From: Corallium rubrum
Taxonomy: Eukaryota > Cnidaria > Anthozoa > Scleralcyonacea > Coralliidae
Assembly: GCA_964035015.1 (NCBI GenBank)
Contig: OZ036005.1
Span: 3,105,547 to 3,169,546, forward strand
Reading direction: 5' to 3'
Length of the DNA stretch: 64,000 bases
Part shown: piece after piece, positions 46,001-55,338 of the stretch
How positions within the stretch are numbered: the first letter of the stretch is position 1
Layout of the letters: each line of letters starts with the position of its first letter
The notes under the pieces: model-generated
Seen by the model: the letters and a program-made list of their open reading frames with translations, nothing else
Told to the model about the DNA's origin: nothing
The model's database searches: none
Position numbers and translations under genes: made by a program

Positions 46001-49000
46001 CGTGACGTGAGTCTCTTTGCCGTAAGTTATTTACGAAGACACGAAATGACAAATCATCTAAGTTGTTTGATCTACTTCCGCCTGAAGTTACGCATTCTTA
46101 CTCCCTGAGGAATCGTAATCGTTTTAATCAAGTTAAATTTAATACTAATAGGTTTGGCAATACCTTTATAATGAAATGTGCCAGACATAAATTGTAGATT
46201 TATTGTAATTTTAATTAGAATAAGTTTTATGTGTAAATTTATACGCAATTCAGCCTATGCTGCAAGGTTTTAAATTTTTAATAAATTCAATTCAATTCAA
46301 TTCATGCAGGAATGGGCTAACCCATCCATTGCTGCAGAGTTTCCTTTGCCAAGCAAAAAATATCATGATAATCACTCACCATATCCGTCCACTGTAGTAA
46401 GGTGCCTCTTGTCTGGGATAAGCTGAATGAGGTGCAGACATAGGGTGGAATATTTCAGTTTGGTGAGGGCCTGTTATCCCACCATAATGCTGGAAAACAG
46501 GTCTGCTATCTCTTTTAGCCTGAAAAAAATTACAAAATCTTACAATAAGCATTTAGGAAAATTTGACAATCAAAATGTAATTTAAATTTTGCATGCTGCA
46601 GAGCTGGGGGGAAGAAAAAAGAGGCAATTCCATTTCTCACACTGGATTGCCATGTTGATCTGCCACCACACGATGGTCAGGCAAAGAACAAAAAGATGCC
46701 AAACATCTAACACATGATGTTAAATACTAATTCACCCTTAAGGCTCCCCAGTGTGAGAAACATGTTTCTCACTTCTTTCGTAAACTCAGCCAGCGAGAAA
46801 CTCCAATTTCCCCCTTTTTTCCTGGTATTCTTTTTAATTGGGCAGTAGTATTCATATCTGTAGGTACTGAAACAGTGATCCAAAGAAACCAAATGTGAAC
46901 TGATACAGTATAATGTGAAGGTATTGGCAATCCACCATTTTCAAAATAATTTTCTTTACAATCCACCATTTTCAAGATAATTTTCTTGACCAATTTTGGG
47001 AAAATTCTTCACCCCATATTTCCCTGAGCATGCCCATCACTGAGAGGTGTGTGATCGCACGCCTGAAGAACATGAAGTGTGCGTTTGGTTGCATGCCTGA
47101 AAGATCATCAAGCACACAGTTGCTATTTATAAACCTAAAATGCAGACAAACAAACCAAATCAACTCTCAAGGGATTCAAAATGAACGTTTTTCTACTGAT
47201 GGAAATTCAGAATTAATGAAAAATGCAGACAAACATGATGAAATTGACAACACTAATGTCATCTGTGCGGAGCGCTATTGTTGTGTATTCTCCAGTCAAA
47301 AGAATCAAATGTGGCAGTGTGAGATTAATGTTATGAGAGTGGATGCTGAGACACAGCATCAGATTGGTTGCTTGTAGTCGCATGTATTGGTTCATACAAT
47401 GCATAAATGAGCTCCATCATGAGATGAAAACAGCACAAAGAAATTGAATTTACAAATAGGCAGGCTTCGAAATAAGTGCCGGTCACTGACCGGTAAAATT
47501 TTACAGTTTGACCAGCAAATACCATCGCTTGGCAGACATGCATGACCGATGAATTTTTGAATCCAAGTGAGAGCAAATGTGTCAAATTGTAATACGATAT
47601 GCTGGCGTTGTGGCGTTGTGCCTATATACAAATATAATTCATAATCTATATTATAATACTTTTATCTGTCTGTGTGTGCGTGTTTGTTTGTCTCACCGTC
47701 GTTACCTAAAAACTCAAAAACGGTTACGCCGTTGGCCCGTTGTATATTATTGTTTCTAAACTCATGAGCCATGCGAACGACGAGCGCAAATAAGTATAAC
47801 TAATAATGACCGGTAAAAATTCTGCTGTGACCGGCAAATTTATTGAGCCGCTGGTCATAGTGACCGGTATACGTTTCAAATTTATTTCGAAGCCTGCAAA
47901 TAGGTGATAGCCATTGTGCATTCACATGCATGCATGGTAGTGCACCAAAAATGTGAAATGGGAATACCGGTAATTTGAAAACAATATCTAGATGGTATGA
48001 AATAAATGCTGCTAGTGATTTTGTAAATCACTTTATTCAGCTTGGTGTCCAAAACTTTATTCAGCTTGGTGTTTTTCTCTAAAAAAGAACTAAAGCTGTT
48101 CTCGGTGCTATGTGATGTTGAAAATTACCAATGATGATGATCTGAACACCATCACACACCTAGGTCAACCAAGGTGTACTAACCTCAGCATGCCTGTGTT
48201 AAATTTTCACAGTGATAGTCAGGCTATGGACAGGCTATTTTGATACTGTATTTTGTACTGTACATGTACTGTAGATTATAAATGTATCAACAACTATAAA
48301 TAATTTGCTCAAAAGGCATTTACATGACATTTTATTCAGCAATTCAGTGGAATGTAAAAACCTCATTCATTTAATCCTTTCACTCCCAACTTTCCAGGCA
48401 CAGTCTCCCATCAATGAGTAAAATCATCTGGTGTTAGATAGAGTAAAATAATAAAGTATGGAAAATTCCGTATTTGGGAGTGAAAGGGTTAACTCTTTCC
48501 TGTCAGAAACGGTGTTTAGTATTTTATTCTAGCTAACGCCAGACAACTTTATTCACCTCTGGGCAAGCCCTCAGACAGGAATGAGTTAATGCATTGTGTT
48601 GTTTCACTCTTCTAAATATTTTTGTCACCATGGCAAACCTGAAAGAACTCTCTTTCATGAATGATTTTTGTTAAATTAAAGCCCCTTGTTTTGACTGTGT
48701 TGATGCCAAAATCAGAGATAACTTCTGGCAGAGTAGAATACACTATAGAAGTCAACTTGAGTGGTCTATCACAGTGAATTCTTTCTCCCTTTGACAAGCC
48801 AGAGAAAAATAATAAAAAGTGACTTGAATTGAGCACAAGTATCTACAGTATGGCAGTGAAAGGGTTAAAAATAGACTTTAACATGCCCACTTTAGAGTTT
48901 TATTCTGAGTGCCTACAGAAATGCCAGATTGTTTTTTCCAGACTTTTCTTTTCAGCATATTATGGAAAGATCTGGGCTACAAACCATGTCCTTGGTCCCT

Positions 49001-52000
49001 AGCAAATGGAAAGGCTATCTGATCCAAATGGCCATGATTTAACCTTATTTCAAAAGTTGAAAAATTGGTGAAAGTGTAAAGAGGAGACACTATTCATTTT
49101 GTTTGATTTTGGCCATTTCTTAAGGTGGTTCAGCCATCTAAATCATGAGAAATCACGTATGTATTTTCTTCATGAAACGTTTTCCACAAGTCTCACAAGG
49201 TTCATTTTGGTTCATTGCATAGCTCCAGTGGTGGTCTTTATTATTGAAAAGATTTATACTTGTAGCGCTTGCGTATTTAGAGAAATCGTGTTTATGGTGA
49301 GCGATAGACAATTTCTTCACTTAGGTAAACTTTAAGGGTATAAAGCCTTTCAATAATCAAGACTGCCATTGGAGCTATACAATGAATGAAAACGAAGCTC
49401 ATGAGACTTGTGCAAATTTTTTTTATGGGGAGAAACGATAAGTTCTTGTGATTTAAACTGTCGAGCTACCTTAAAGAGTTTTATTCTGGCAAATGTCAGT
49501 TTGAGGAATGGGATTGAGTTGGTGTCTCACAATGCAAGAGTCTCAACTGGTTGGGATGGTTAGCACATGTATTACAGAAGCATCGTGGCAACTGGGTGAA
49601 CAAAAGCATGACATACAAGAGTATAAAGTCCAAAGTACTGCATAGGTATGCTTCAGGGTGGAAGGTGTGAGAGGAGGTGGAAGGTGTGAGAAAAAAGTAA
49701 AATAGTCTTGTGTTAGTCAGAGCTAAATTGTCTGGCATTAGAGTTAGACAAAGTAAAATAGTCTAGTGTCAGACATAGTCTGGTGTTTAATAGCCCGAAT
49801 AAAATAGTCTGGTGTTAGCCAGAGTAATATTGTCTGGTGTTAGCCAGAGTAAAATTGTCTCGTTGCATTAGAGACAAAGTAAAATAGTCTAGTGTCAGAT
49901 ATACTGTAGTCTGGTGAAATAGTCTGGTGTATTAAAAATAGTCTGGTGTTAGCCAGAAAAAAAGAGTGGTGTTAGCCAGAGTAAAATAGCGTGGTGTTAG
50001 CCAACTTGAATCACCTGTGGCATGAGTTAATCCATAATTGTTGCCTGAGCTGACCAAAAATGGCCCCTTTAATATCCTAACACCAGATGATTTTACTTGT
50101 CCAAGGGAGAGCTCTCGGACAGCCTAGGCAGCAATGGATTAATCATAATTAAATATTTCAAAAATAGAAATGTAAATACCTGTAATAATTATATCTCAAC
50201 CCAAATAAAACATTGAACACTGTACAAAATATTTTTGCCTGTGTACAGTATATATGCCAATGCTAAAACTTACAAATGCTTTTTGGAACACCCCGTACTG
50301 CTGTGCCTACAATGTAGGGTCATATTTTAAAATTGCTCTAAATTAGATAAAGCTGTGCCTAGCTATTTTAGATAAAATTAGCATTAAAATCATACACAAT
50401 TTGAAAAGCTTTTATCACCTAGTTGTAAACAAGTCTGCCCAATTTCTTAATGTTGTTTACAACGGTAATTCATTTTTACGACCATGACTGACATACAAAT
50501 CTTGATAAGTCTGTCTCTTCAGTTACTTTCCTTTGAAATTCAAATACTGTTTAGCAATTATCGTTTAAAGCTTACTTACTTTAGGGTTGCCTATACACTT
50601 GTTTTCAACTAAACCCTATGCTCCTGCTCAATTTCTTATTGTTGTTTACAACAGTAACTCATAAAGACCACAACTGATAAACAAATTGTCAGAGACGAAC
50701 TAAGAGATGATAGTCTCTCCTTGAATTAGGTTCCTTTAATCCTTATGAAATTCAAATATTGTTCAGAGTTCAGCAACTCCTATAAGAATCCCTACTTTAG
50801 GCTTTAATATAGCCAGGACTTTGCTGTAGTACTGAGTACAGATTTCTAATACTGTCATATATTAACAACTAGAAGCAGATAACACAATTACTTTACAACA
50901 GCTAAATGAGTAAAGTGGCCCCTATAAACGCCAGTGCTTAGGTCAAAGTTTGTGTCAAGCACGCATTATAAAAAGCATAATATTACACAGCCTTGATCAA
51001 CTTTAACACTTGTCAATGACTCCACGTTTTGCGGTAAATAAATCAACCTGAATATAGCATTGTAATTAACCTAGAGCAGAAACAACATCACCCCTTGTCG
51101 GAAACACCAAAACAATTACTAGTAATTTGGCTCTTATTTCCACTTTTAATACACAGAAAAATCCCACGAATCACTCACAGAGATACTTCTGTCACTGGGA
51201 TTAGAACAAGTGGATACATTGTTGCCAACTCTTTTTATATGCTCAAAATTATGCTTCATTCTGTGACATACAAGGAGTAAAAAGGTCTTGTGTTGAATGG
51301 AAGGATGACGAATCTATCATTTCGGTATTATAGAATGAAAACGCATTGCTTTTATATTTTTCCCACTATTTTTAATGAAATTCAAAGTCTGTATTTCGAC
51401 CTTGATTTCGGTAACTGGCGATATGTCTTGCGCGAGTGTTGAAAGCTTCACGAAATATTCGCTTTGCTTTACGTCCGAAATAAAGAAATATGTCGGCTTT
51501 TTTAAATCGGAAACAAAGCGAAGAAACGAAGTGAGTGAGAGTGAATTATGTTCTTAGATAATTGTCAAAAGCGGTGAGTTTGTTTCAGTGAGCTTGTCGT
51601 TTCGTACGGTTCGTATATGACCCAAAGCATAACTCGACAAGAAGTTGAGACAGACGGTCCAGGCACATGTGAATGTCGAACGTTTGTGTAAGGGAATATT
51701 CGCCGACAAAACCGAAGTATTGTTGAAAAGCCGCACAAGGGGGGCCAACCTTCGACCTCTCGTCCCTTTTAGAACACCGCGGTTTGAATTAAACAGAAAA
51801 TCACAAACACAGCTACTTATATATCCGACATTATAAATCGACGGCGAGTCCGTTCGATCGCGTCGCGAACTCGATCGATCAAACCCACACAAAAACCTCA
51901 GGTCTAGACTTGGTAGAACATGATCTGTGTGCTCGAGTCTTCTCAAAAGAACTCGATCATAGCGACTGTGAAATCATCGGACACTTTCGCCAGGATCTAA

Positions 52001-52352
52001 GATTGTCTTTGAAGTCGAGAATTTGCCGAAACAATCCCATCTCGCTCCAACGGAGGTCGCACTTCGGCTTGAGTTGTTCGATTGATTGTCCACCGAAATC
52101 ATGGCCAGAATCTCGGACTATTATTAGTCGAGCTGGTCTTTAGAGGTGTTGCGGGGTTTGAATAGATCAGTTAAGAGCACACCATACCTCAATTCTCTCC
52201 GCATCTTTTTTAATGAGGTCGCTTTTAATGTCATTCACCAAATCTACGTTCGTCTCGTTGTTCACAGCATTCTCGTCCTCGTCTTGCTTGTACTCCTTGA
52301 CTTCGTCGTCGGCGCCGTAATCGTCCGTCGTCGTGTTACGAATCTGAGGCAT
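25473..52352 (-). CDS. TCF: TCF/LEF transcription factor with HMG box and complete C-clamp
   Basis: Seven coding exons, minus strand: 52352-52188, 46519-46380, 35690-35487, 32870-32696, 27586-27421, 27160-27088, 25644-25473. Total 1095 nt, 364 codons plus stop, with all phases closing. Domains: residues about 1-55, the acidic beta-catenin-binding region (MPQIRN, GADDE); 56-170, a Pro/His/Met-rich linker; about 185-270, the HMG box ([30 protein letters not shown], then [20 protein letters not shown]) with the basic tail [10 protein letters not shown]; then the C-clamp [20 protein letters not shown] plus RKKKCIRF with all four cysteines. In the family the HMG box bends DNA at CTTTGWW sites, the C-clamp reads GC-rich Helper sites, and beta-catenin or Groucho partners set activation or repression in the nucleus. 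Invertebrate-type single TCF, similar to vertebrate TCF7L2 E isoforms. The long linker and tail of vertebrate forms are absent. A small missed or alternative exon cannot be excluded. Confidence 0.95.
27088..27160 (-). CDS. TCF: TCF exon 6 (C-clamp, first part)
   Basis: 73 nt, encoding (E)[18 protein letters not shown] then WCKPC and the first two bases of Arg. It carries three of the four C-clamp cysteines. Acceptor cttttag, donor gtacga. Confidence 0.94.
27421..27586 (-). CDS. TCF: TCF exon 5 (second half of HMG box and basic tail)
   Basis: 166 nt, encoding [40 protein letters not shown] and [18 protein letters not shown] helix 3 and the nuclear-localising, DNA-bending basic tail. Acceptor gttttctag, donor gtattc. 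Confidence 0.96.
27760..28060. repeat. Cryptic T-rich repeat (gaattttt-g)
   Basis: About 300 bp of diverged ttttgagattttctgag/aatttttgcgaat units in TCF intron 4. No coding sense. Confidence 0.6.
28080..29139. other. TCF intron 4 segment, no recognised feature
   Basis: Unassigned. A 74-codon plus-strand frame at 28319-28543 has no motif I know and lies in an intron. Confidence 0.5.
29140..29705 (+). mobile_element. Dispersed non-autonomous element, copy 2
   Basis: Contains gcaaatactttccagtacag, aatttattatatggctattg, gtgtcgcttcttggccttct and caaacccagccatataataa, matching 12760-13240 in inverse orientation. Confidence 0.72.
30537..30576 (-). ncRNA. Hammerhead ribozyme candidate, left arm
   Basis: Identical core to the right-arm copy, read on the minus strand, the same strand as the TCF pre-mRNA. 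Predicted cleavage lies after 30541 (minus sense). Confidence 0.72.
30916..30955 (+). ncRNA. Hammerhead ribozyme candidate, right arm
   Basis: Order: stem I GCAC; CTGAGGA; stem II GCTT-ctaataa-AAGC; GAA; AACGTT; T; stem I GTGC. All invariant core bases of the hammerhead (CUGANGA, GAA, NUH) are present with G10.1-C11.1. Stem I extends by ATTC/GAAT past an A-A mismatch. AACGTT is self-complementary, so stem III would form as a dimer, as in minimal type I hammerheads. Predicted cleavage follows 30951. Confidence 0.72.
31100..31440 (-). pseudogene. LINE reverse-transcriptase C-terminal tail (relic 1)
   Basis: Minus-strand translation gives [11 protein letters not shown], then after a frameshift [39 protein letters not shown] and [20 protein letters not shown]-type residues ending [10 protein letters not shown]. 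This is the familiar C-terminal region of non-LTR retrotransposon ORF2 in animals. 5'-truncated and frameshifted. The plus-strand Lys-rich 81-codon frame here is its shadow. Confidence 0.72.
31755..32168 (-). pseudogene. LINE reverse-transcriptase C-terminal tail (relic 2)
   Basis: An open minus-strand frame of 137 codons: [60 protein letters not shown], then [14 protein letters not shown]. It fits the ORF2 C-terminus of a different LINE lineage from relic 1. No upstream reverse-transcriptase domain, so 5'-truncated. TCF intron 4. Confidence 0.78.
32696..32870 (-). CDS. TCF: TCF exon 4 (first half of HMG box)
   Basis: 175 nt, encoding (S)[36 protein letters not shown] and [22 protein letters not shown]. 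Nearly invariant TCF/LEF HMG-box sequence (helices 1 and 2). Acceptor tttcttgcag. Donor gtaagt after KR, the same site at which the vertebrate HMG box is split. Confidence 0.97.
32935..33510. repeat. GACGTGAAAAT repeat copies
   Basis: gtcacggataactgactatt, cgtcctgaagacgtgaaaat and gacgtcgtcgttgaagttgc match 15610-15990, split by unrelated sequence near 33245-33430. Begins 65 bp upstream of TCF exon 4. Confidence 0.65.
33716..34094. mobile_element. TTAA-flanked MITE, copy 5
   Basis: AGTGTCTATGAAATG and its inverse between TTAA (33712-33715) and TTAA (34095-34098); very close to 13568-14006. Confidence 0.82.
34186..34428 (+). CDS. Small ORF in a mobile element, unknown
   Basis: 80 codons beginning [16 protein letters not shown], with a basic/acidic middle ([20 protein letters not shown]). 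ATG in an AACATGGCGG context. I do not recognise a domain. Its place inside a Harbinger-like element would suit a leftover transposase N-terminus, but that is a guess; it may be non-coding. Confidence 0.2.
   Translation: MADELYFWLWKLRMGSVRKRTTEDIGTRERVKETEEQRIARWKLLQQGKKMHFIVLINNTVLIASVFSIPLRLHGQVKRD
34880..35415. repeat. (GGAGT)n-type pentanucleotide array
   Basis: Units ggagt, agagt, gtgga and tgaag, with a gccgaaccgagccga-like block near 35040-35110. Ends about 70 bp from the TCF exon 3 donor; intron 3. Confidence 0.93.
35487..35690 (-). CDS. TCF: TCF exon 3 (linker)
   Basis: 204 nt, encoding (W)[18 protein letters not shown] then [20 protein letters not shown] and on to ISGLPNR-type residues. 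Pro/His/Met-rich like the family linker, which carries Groucho-binding function in characterised TCFs. Acceptor tctttttcag, donor gtatgg; phase 2 into exon 4. Confidence 0.86.
35850..36080 (-). repeat. Inverted copy of the tcgccgggttc SINE-like repeat
   Basis: ggtgaacccggcgaaaaacc and ctactcacatgagttccaag match 20600-20735 in reverse. TCF intron 2. Confidence 0.5.
37266..38096. mobile_element. Inverted-repeat-bounded fragment, possibly Penelope-like
   Basis: aaaagtagcgtgctgc..aacaacaatcgaa at 37266-37308 is inverted at 38052-38096, with a third copy at 39696-39732. Motifs ctgacgaagggccttcgctc + gaaacgtt occur at 37353-37388 (minus) and 38596-38630 (plus). The 85-codon minus frame inside (37830-38087) is unrecognised. 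Confidence 0.45.
38791..39632. repeat. 70-bp minisatellite, 12 copies
   Basis: Units start at 38801, 38871 and every 70 bp to 39571 (last partial): ttgctcaattg-ttgctcat, then tgcttagctcgattgctatg, gctagcttgcttactagcct and ttgcccagga. Very low divergence. Not CRISPR: no spacer/repeat alternation. TCF intron 2. Confidence 0.95.
39895..40221. mobile_element. 327-bp Harbinger-like MITE (TTA target)
   Basis: GGGTCTGTTTATATGATCCC and, reversed, GGGCCTGTTTATATGATCCC; TTA on both sides (39892-39894, 40222-40224). Arms about 75 bp, nearly identical. Confidence 0.85.
40298..40622. mobile_element. TTAA-flanked palindromic MITE, second family
   Basis: AGTGCCTCTCACCTCTACAG and, reversed, CGTGCCTCTGACATCTACAG; TTAA at 40294-40297 and 40623-40626. 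Arms include tttaatatatttatgatatttgg-type and ttttcactgtcaaagtta sequence. Confidence 0.75.
41102..41571. mobile_element. TTAA MITE, copy 6 (left TTAA lost)
   Basis: AGTGCCTATGAAGCGAAAAT to the inverse end ttcataggtact, TTAA at 41572-41575. Nearly identical to 9137-9610, but the left flank reads CACA in place of TTAA. Confidence 0.78.
41760..44140. other. TCF intron 2 stretch with dispersed short repeats, no gene
   Basis: Copies of the taatgccaggcaattttact/tctgcctgagct repeat at 41770-42010 and 42570-42720. Otherwise AT-rich, with short frames only. Confidence 0.5.
44151..44876. repeat. 85-bp direct repeats flanking a palindrome
   Basis: actagctttaaaactagt plus the hairpin agtttcaatggt..accattgaaact occurs at 44151-44235 and 44792-44876 with one difference. 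Between them, arms near 44400-44530 and 44640-44785 are inverted (gagggaacacatatacctt). 44245-44400 also has tandem gtgaatttcagataattcaa units. Confidence 0.8.
45100..45365. repeat. Inverted repeat / foldback element
   Basis: Arms gggagcacactagactgacc.. and cagtctggcatgctccct with matching ttcattt/aaatgaa and attcagccattttgaataat segments. Confidence 0.7.
45735..46304 (+). pseudogene. LINE reverse-transcriptase C-terminal tail (relic 3) with 3' tail
   Basis: Frame [20 protein letters not shown] shifts, then [40 protein letters not shown], one in-frame [43 protein letters not shown] and a stop at 46196-46198. It ends in a (TTCAA)n tail near 46285-46304. This is a typical non-LTR element 3' end, 5'-truncated and disabled, antisense to TCF. 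Confidence 0.85.
46380..46519 (-). CDS. TCF: TCF exon 2 (linker)
   Basis: 140 nt, encoding [20 protein letters not shown] then [20 protein letters not shown] and YYSGRI. The start E|AKR matches the exon junction EEA-AKRQDGG of vertebrate TCF7L2, and the phase agrees. Acceptor ttttttcag, donor gtgagt. Ends in phase 2, with TG + G making Trp with exon 3. Confidence 0.85.
47461..47896. mobile_element. 436-bp hAT-like MITE
   Basis: CAGGCTTCGAAATAA and, reversed, CAGGCTTCGAAATAA; the perfect 8-bp duplication CAAATAGG flanks it (47453-47460, 47897-47904). Contains repeated tgaccggta motifs. TCF intron 1. Confidence 0.88.
49680..50030. repeat. Local tandem expansion of the GTCTGGTGTTAGCCAGAGTAAAATA repeat
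   Basis: About ten diverged units of agtctggtgttagccagagt. Single copies are scattered through the window (17850, 26040, 35800, 36790, 37590, 45530, 48420, 62140), usually with tgagct-ggcca and cagcaatgggttaa nearby; I recall it from anthozoan genomes. Confidence 0.75.
50140..52140. other. TCF intron 1, proximal part
   Basis: AT-rich to about 51300, with a loose duplication of ttcttaatgttgtttacaac-type sequence (50450, 50640). 51350-52140 is more GC-balanced. Frames of 60-130 codons on either strand show no known domain. No exon supported. Confidence 0.45.
52188..52352 (-). CDS. TCF: TCF exon 1 (beta-catenin-binding domain)
   Basis: 165 nt, 55 codons, phase 0. [20 protein letters not shown] then an acidic stretch to [14 protein letters not shown] plus the G-A-D/N-DE motif is the family's N-terminal beta-catenin-binding signature. 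The upstream in-frame codons begin with TTG, not ATG, so 52352 is the start. Donor gtatgg. Confidence 0.93.
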
Positions 52353-54433
52353 TTCGCCCCTCGCGAAACGAACCAAACCGGCAGAAGTTCACGGCGAATT
52401 TCCACTCTACACAAATGCTTGTCCCCTCTCTCTTTACTATGTTATTGCGACTGACCGACTGTCTTTGAAGCACCGCCGACGAAGATCAAAGGGGGCCGCT
52501 GCTTTTGATTGACAGATTATAATCACCTGATTAATGACAACAAACCAATCATAAAACAACACAGGTGGTCATTAGTGACGTGCGGGTAATTATACCACTG
52601 CCCCGAATAGATATTTGAACGGACGGCCAGCTTCTGCCACCCTGTTGGCCTGTTCCCTACTCGGAGAGCTACTCGGCGTCTATTTACACCCATATGGCAT
52701 TACACCGCTTTTCATAGGGAACTACTTGAAGCTGGTGACAGTCGTTTATGCGCTTTGGCTTATGACCGGCTGTTGCTGAGTTAAGTTGTGTAACCGAAGT
52801 TGCCCGGCGGTCCCGCGCGCGATGGAAAAGGGGTAAACGTCAATAACATTGCCCGGTTATTATTGCTAGCTAACCCTTTAGCGTGCGTGTTCACGTTGTT
52901 TTTGCTTTCTCTTCCGTCCGTATGGCAAAGAGGATACAACGTGAAAAGAGCACTTGAGATAGAATATTTGAATTTCCTGGTATATTGTCTTTTAGGGACA
53001 CCCAAAACCACTATAGCCAAACAGTCTGGCGAATTGGCGACGGCCAGTTGTATTCATTTATGTACTAAAACCATAGCCTGATCACGGCTCTCAAAACTAC
53101 TCGGCAAGTCTCGACAAATATATCAGTGCCGGGGATTCCTTCTAAAACTTAATAAATGCTGTGAAGTTCAACGCAGACAAAACACGCGAATCAGTAAAGA
53201 AACAAGATTGTGACGAGTTTCCTTACAAGCAGGAAATGGCTTAAAAATTCAGTGCAAAAACAAGAATTAACCAATCTGTTAAAAATTCGTTTTGGGTAAA
53301 AAATTTTGTTTTCAAAAATCGCTTGGGTAATTCGGGGCGTGTTCTGTCGGCGTCTTTTGATGTCTCATATTACTTTTAAGATTAAAAGAGAAATAAATAT
53401 ACACCGGATGTGTGTGTTTATTGCATAGACTTAAGATACAGGATTATGAAACACAAGCGTCGATAGAAAAGGCACGGAAATTTTGGCGAAATTGAAGTCG
53501 GTCCCGTGTAGAGTACCGTAAGAAAAGTCTGTTCGAAACCTTCGCTCACGGATAGACTAAAAATACTCCCGTGATTCAAGGCAAATCGTGACATAACCAC
53601 ACAAGAAGTCGACCTCAACTTCAAAGTGGCACATGCGAAATTCAACGCTTAATTGAGGTACAAACAAGGGAACAACACGGAACTGGCCTTAACGTCGAAT
53701 TAAATATTATTCTTTTTAAATACTCCTCAGTTTATCAGACAATAGCTCTCTCACGCCAATATACTCCATTCTGATTCGTCGTCGATTATTGCAAACAGAG
53801 ACGAAACGCGTAAATAAAAGAACCAGAAATAGATTAATTCGCCAATTTTGACGACCGCTTTCCCGCGAATAAGACAAGGCGGTCCTGCACGCAAAGTGCA
53901 AGGCGTCAAAAGTCGATCCGAAATTAGAATTTGGACAAAACAGGCAAATTTTGTTCTAAAGGTTATTAAAAAGAAACGAAAGGTCATCTTTTTGTTATAT
54001 TTTAACTACCTGCAGATAAAACTATAATAAAACAGCTAAGATCAAGACATGTGTGGTACTTTTAGCTTGATTTACTAAGAGTACATGTTGATTTTTAACA
54101 CTGAGATGACCAATGCAAAGCAAATTACAAACACAGCAATATTGCCACTAACGGACACTGACAGGTCTGGAGGGCTATTTGCTCAGTGTACAAGGCGGTA
54201 TGTTGCGTCGGTACAGAACAGAATCAAGACTGCTGAGGTGTTGATGAGGTGTATATGTAGAATACTGAATACCGCGTGTATCCCCCCCCCCCCCCCCACC
54301 ACCACCACCACCACCAATAGACCCCCAGCAAATGAAAATGAATGAAATTTCGCGCTTTTTCCCAAGAGACTACAGTCTACAAACAAAAGAGGAGCTAAGG
54401 AAACGTACTGTAGCCTCCCCCACGCCTGGCATT
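52353..54433. other. TCF upstream flank, no gene recognised
   Basis: The first 150 bp are the presumed TCF 5' UTR/promoter. Beyond, unique-looking sequence with short frames (52800-53081 plus, 53751-53987 minus) lacking motifs, then a poly-C/(CCA)n run at 54282-54316. Confidence 0.45.
52472..52493. promoter_or_regulatory. TCF/LEF HMG site with adjacent Helper-like site, upstream of TCF
   Basis: The plus strand holds AGATCAAAGGG (52483-52493), a perfect fit to the known TCF HMG-site consensus SCTTTGWWS read in reverse. ACCGCCG (52472-52478) lies four bases away, one mismatch from the C-clamp Helper site GCCGCCR. A second near match, TCTTTGAAG, is at 52462-52470. The sites are 120-141 bp upstream of the TCF ATG, in the promoter or 5' UTR. 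Confidence 0.5.
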
Positions 54434-54775
54434 AGGGAGCTTAAGCAAGCTAGGACGGCAACGGCAATCTAAAGTTCAGTATCTAGGAGAAACCGAATCA
54501 TTTGCGTAGTATTGAATACATAAACTATGTTTTCCGACATTCAAAAGCTTCAGAGTTCTAAAAGGATTTTTGTCGCACAGTTTGAAGTTAAACTCAACTA
54601 ACAGGTTTCGCCGTTTCAAGAGTTACCGTCGTCCTGAAGACGTGAAAATGATCTGAATAACGTTGTATGTAGGACGGGGACGGCGTTAGGATTACTCTTG
54701 GGGCTAAGAATTATTCATTTTCTTTGTTGTGTGAGGAAGAATCTATTGTATTAAGGACGTTGTCCTTAATATAAT
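54434..54775. mobile_element. GACGTGAAAAT/TTAAGC repeat, fullest copy
   Basis: Starts gggagcttaagcaagctagg and ends ggacgttgtccttaat, with cgtcctgaagacgtgaaaat inside; partial copies at 15000-15990 and 32935-33510. Confidence 0.65.
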
Positions 54776-55234
54776 TTTGGCGAGGGGTAATGCTTGAGAG
54801 CTTAAAAGGAACAGTGCCGTAGCAGGTGGGTGGGCAGATCAACAAATATAGTAAGGTTAGATATACTACCGAAACAAAGAACGTGTAGGTCTAACGTTTC
54901 CCTGGCCGGCGGATTGCACAAAGTTCAACCAAGTAATAGCACGTTCATAACATATTCAAAGTCCTAAACTGTGTACACATGTTGTGACATCTTATGATCT
55001 TCAGAATTCCGTTAAACCTCCTGCAAAATGCAGGAAATGGCATTTGAGAGATTCTAGTGTATGCTCTACATTTCAAAATTTTCCGGGGGGCATGCCCCTA
55101 GACTCCCCTGCTCCCCCCCCCCCCAACTTTTTGTGACTACCGCTGACCTGTCAGCGGTAGCCATAATGTCGGCGTGTTGCTTGCTTGCGCGAGTGTCTTC
55201 AACCGCACTTACGTCATACTCGTGCAGCCATCGC

Positions 55235-55338
55235 CATATAGTCAAGAAGATCGCCATTGATCGCCAAGTATTCGGGAAGTACTCGTCATATAGTCAAGAA
55301 GATCGCCATTGATCGCCAAGTATTCGGGAAGTACTCGA
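55235..55338. repeat. 52-bp tandem duplication
   Basis: catatagtcaagaagatcgc..gggaagtactcg occurs twice, at 55235 and 55287, without differences. Confidence 0.92.

Noticed and set aside
54260-54345. Proline/threonine-rich peptide
   Set aside because: Poly-C and (CCA)n microsatellite.
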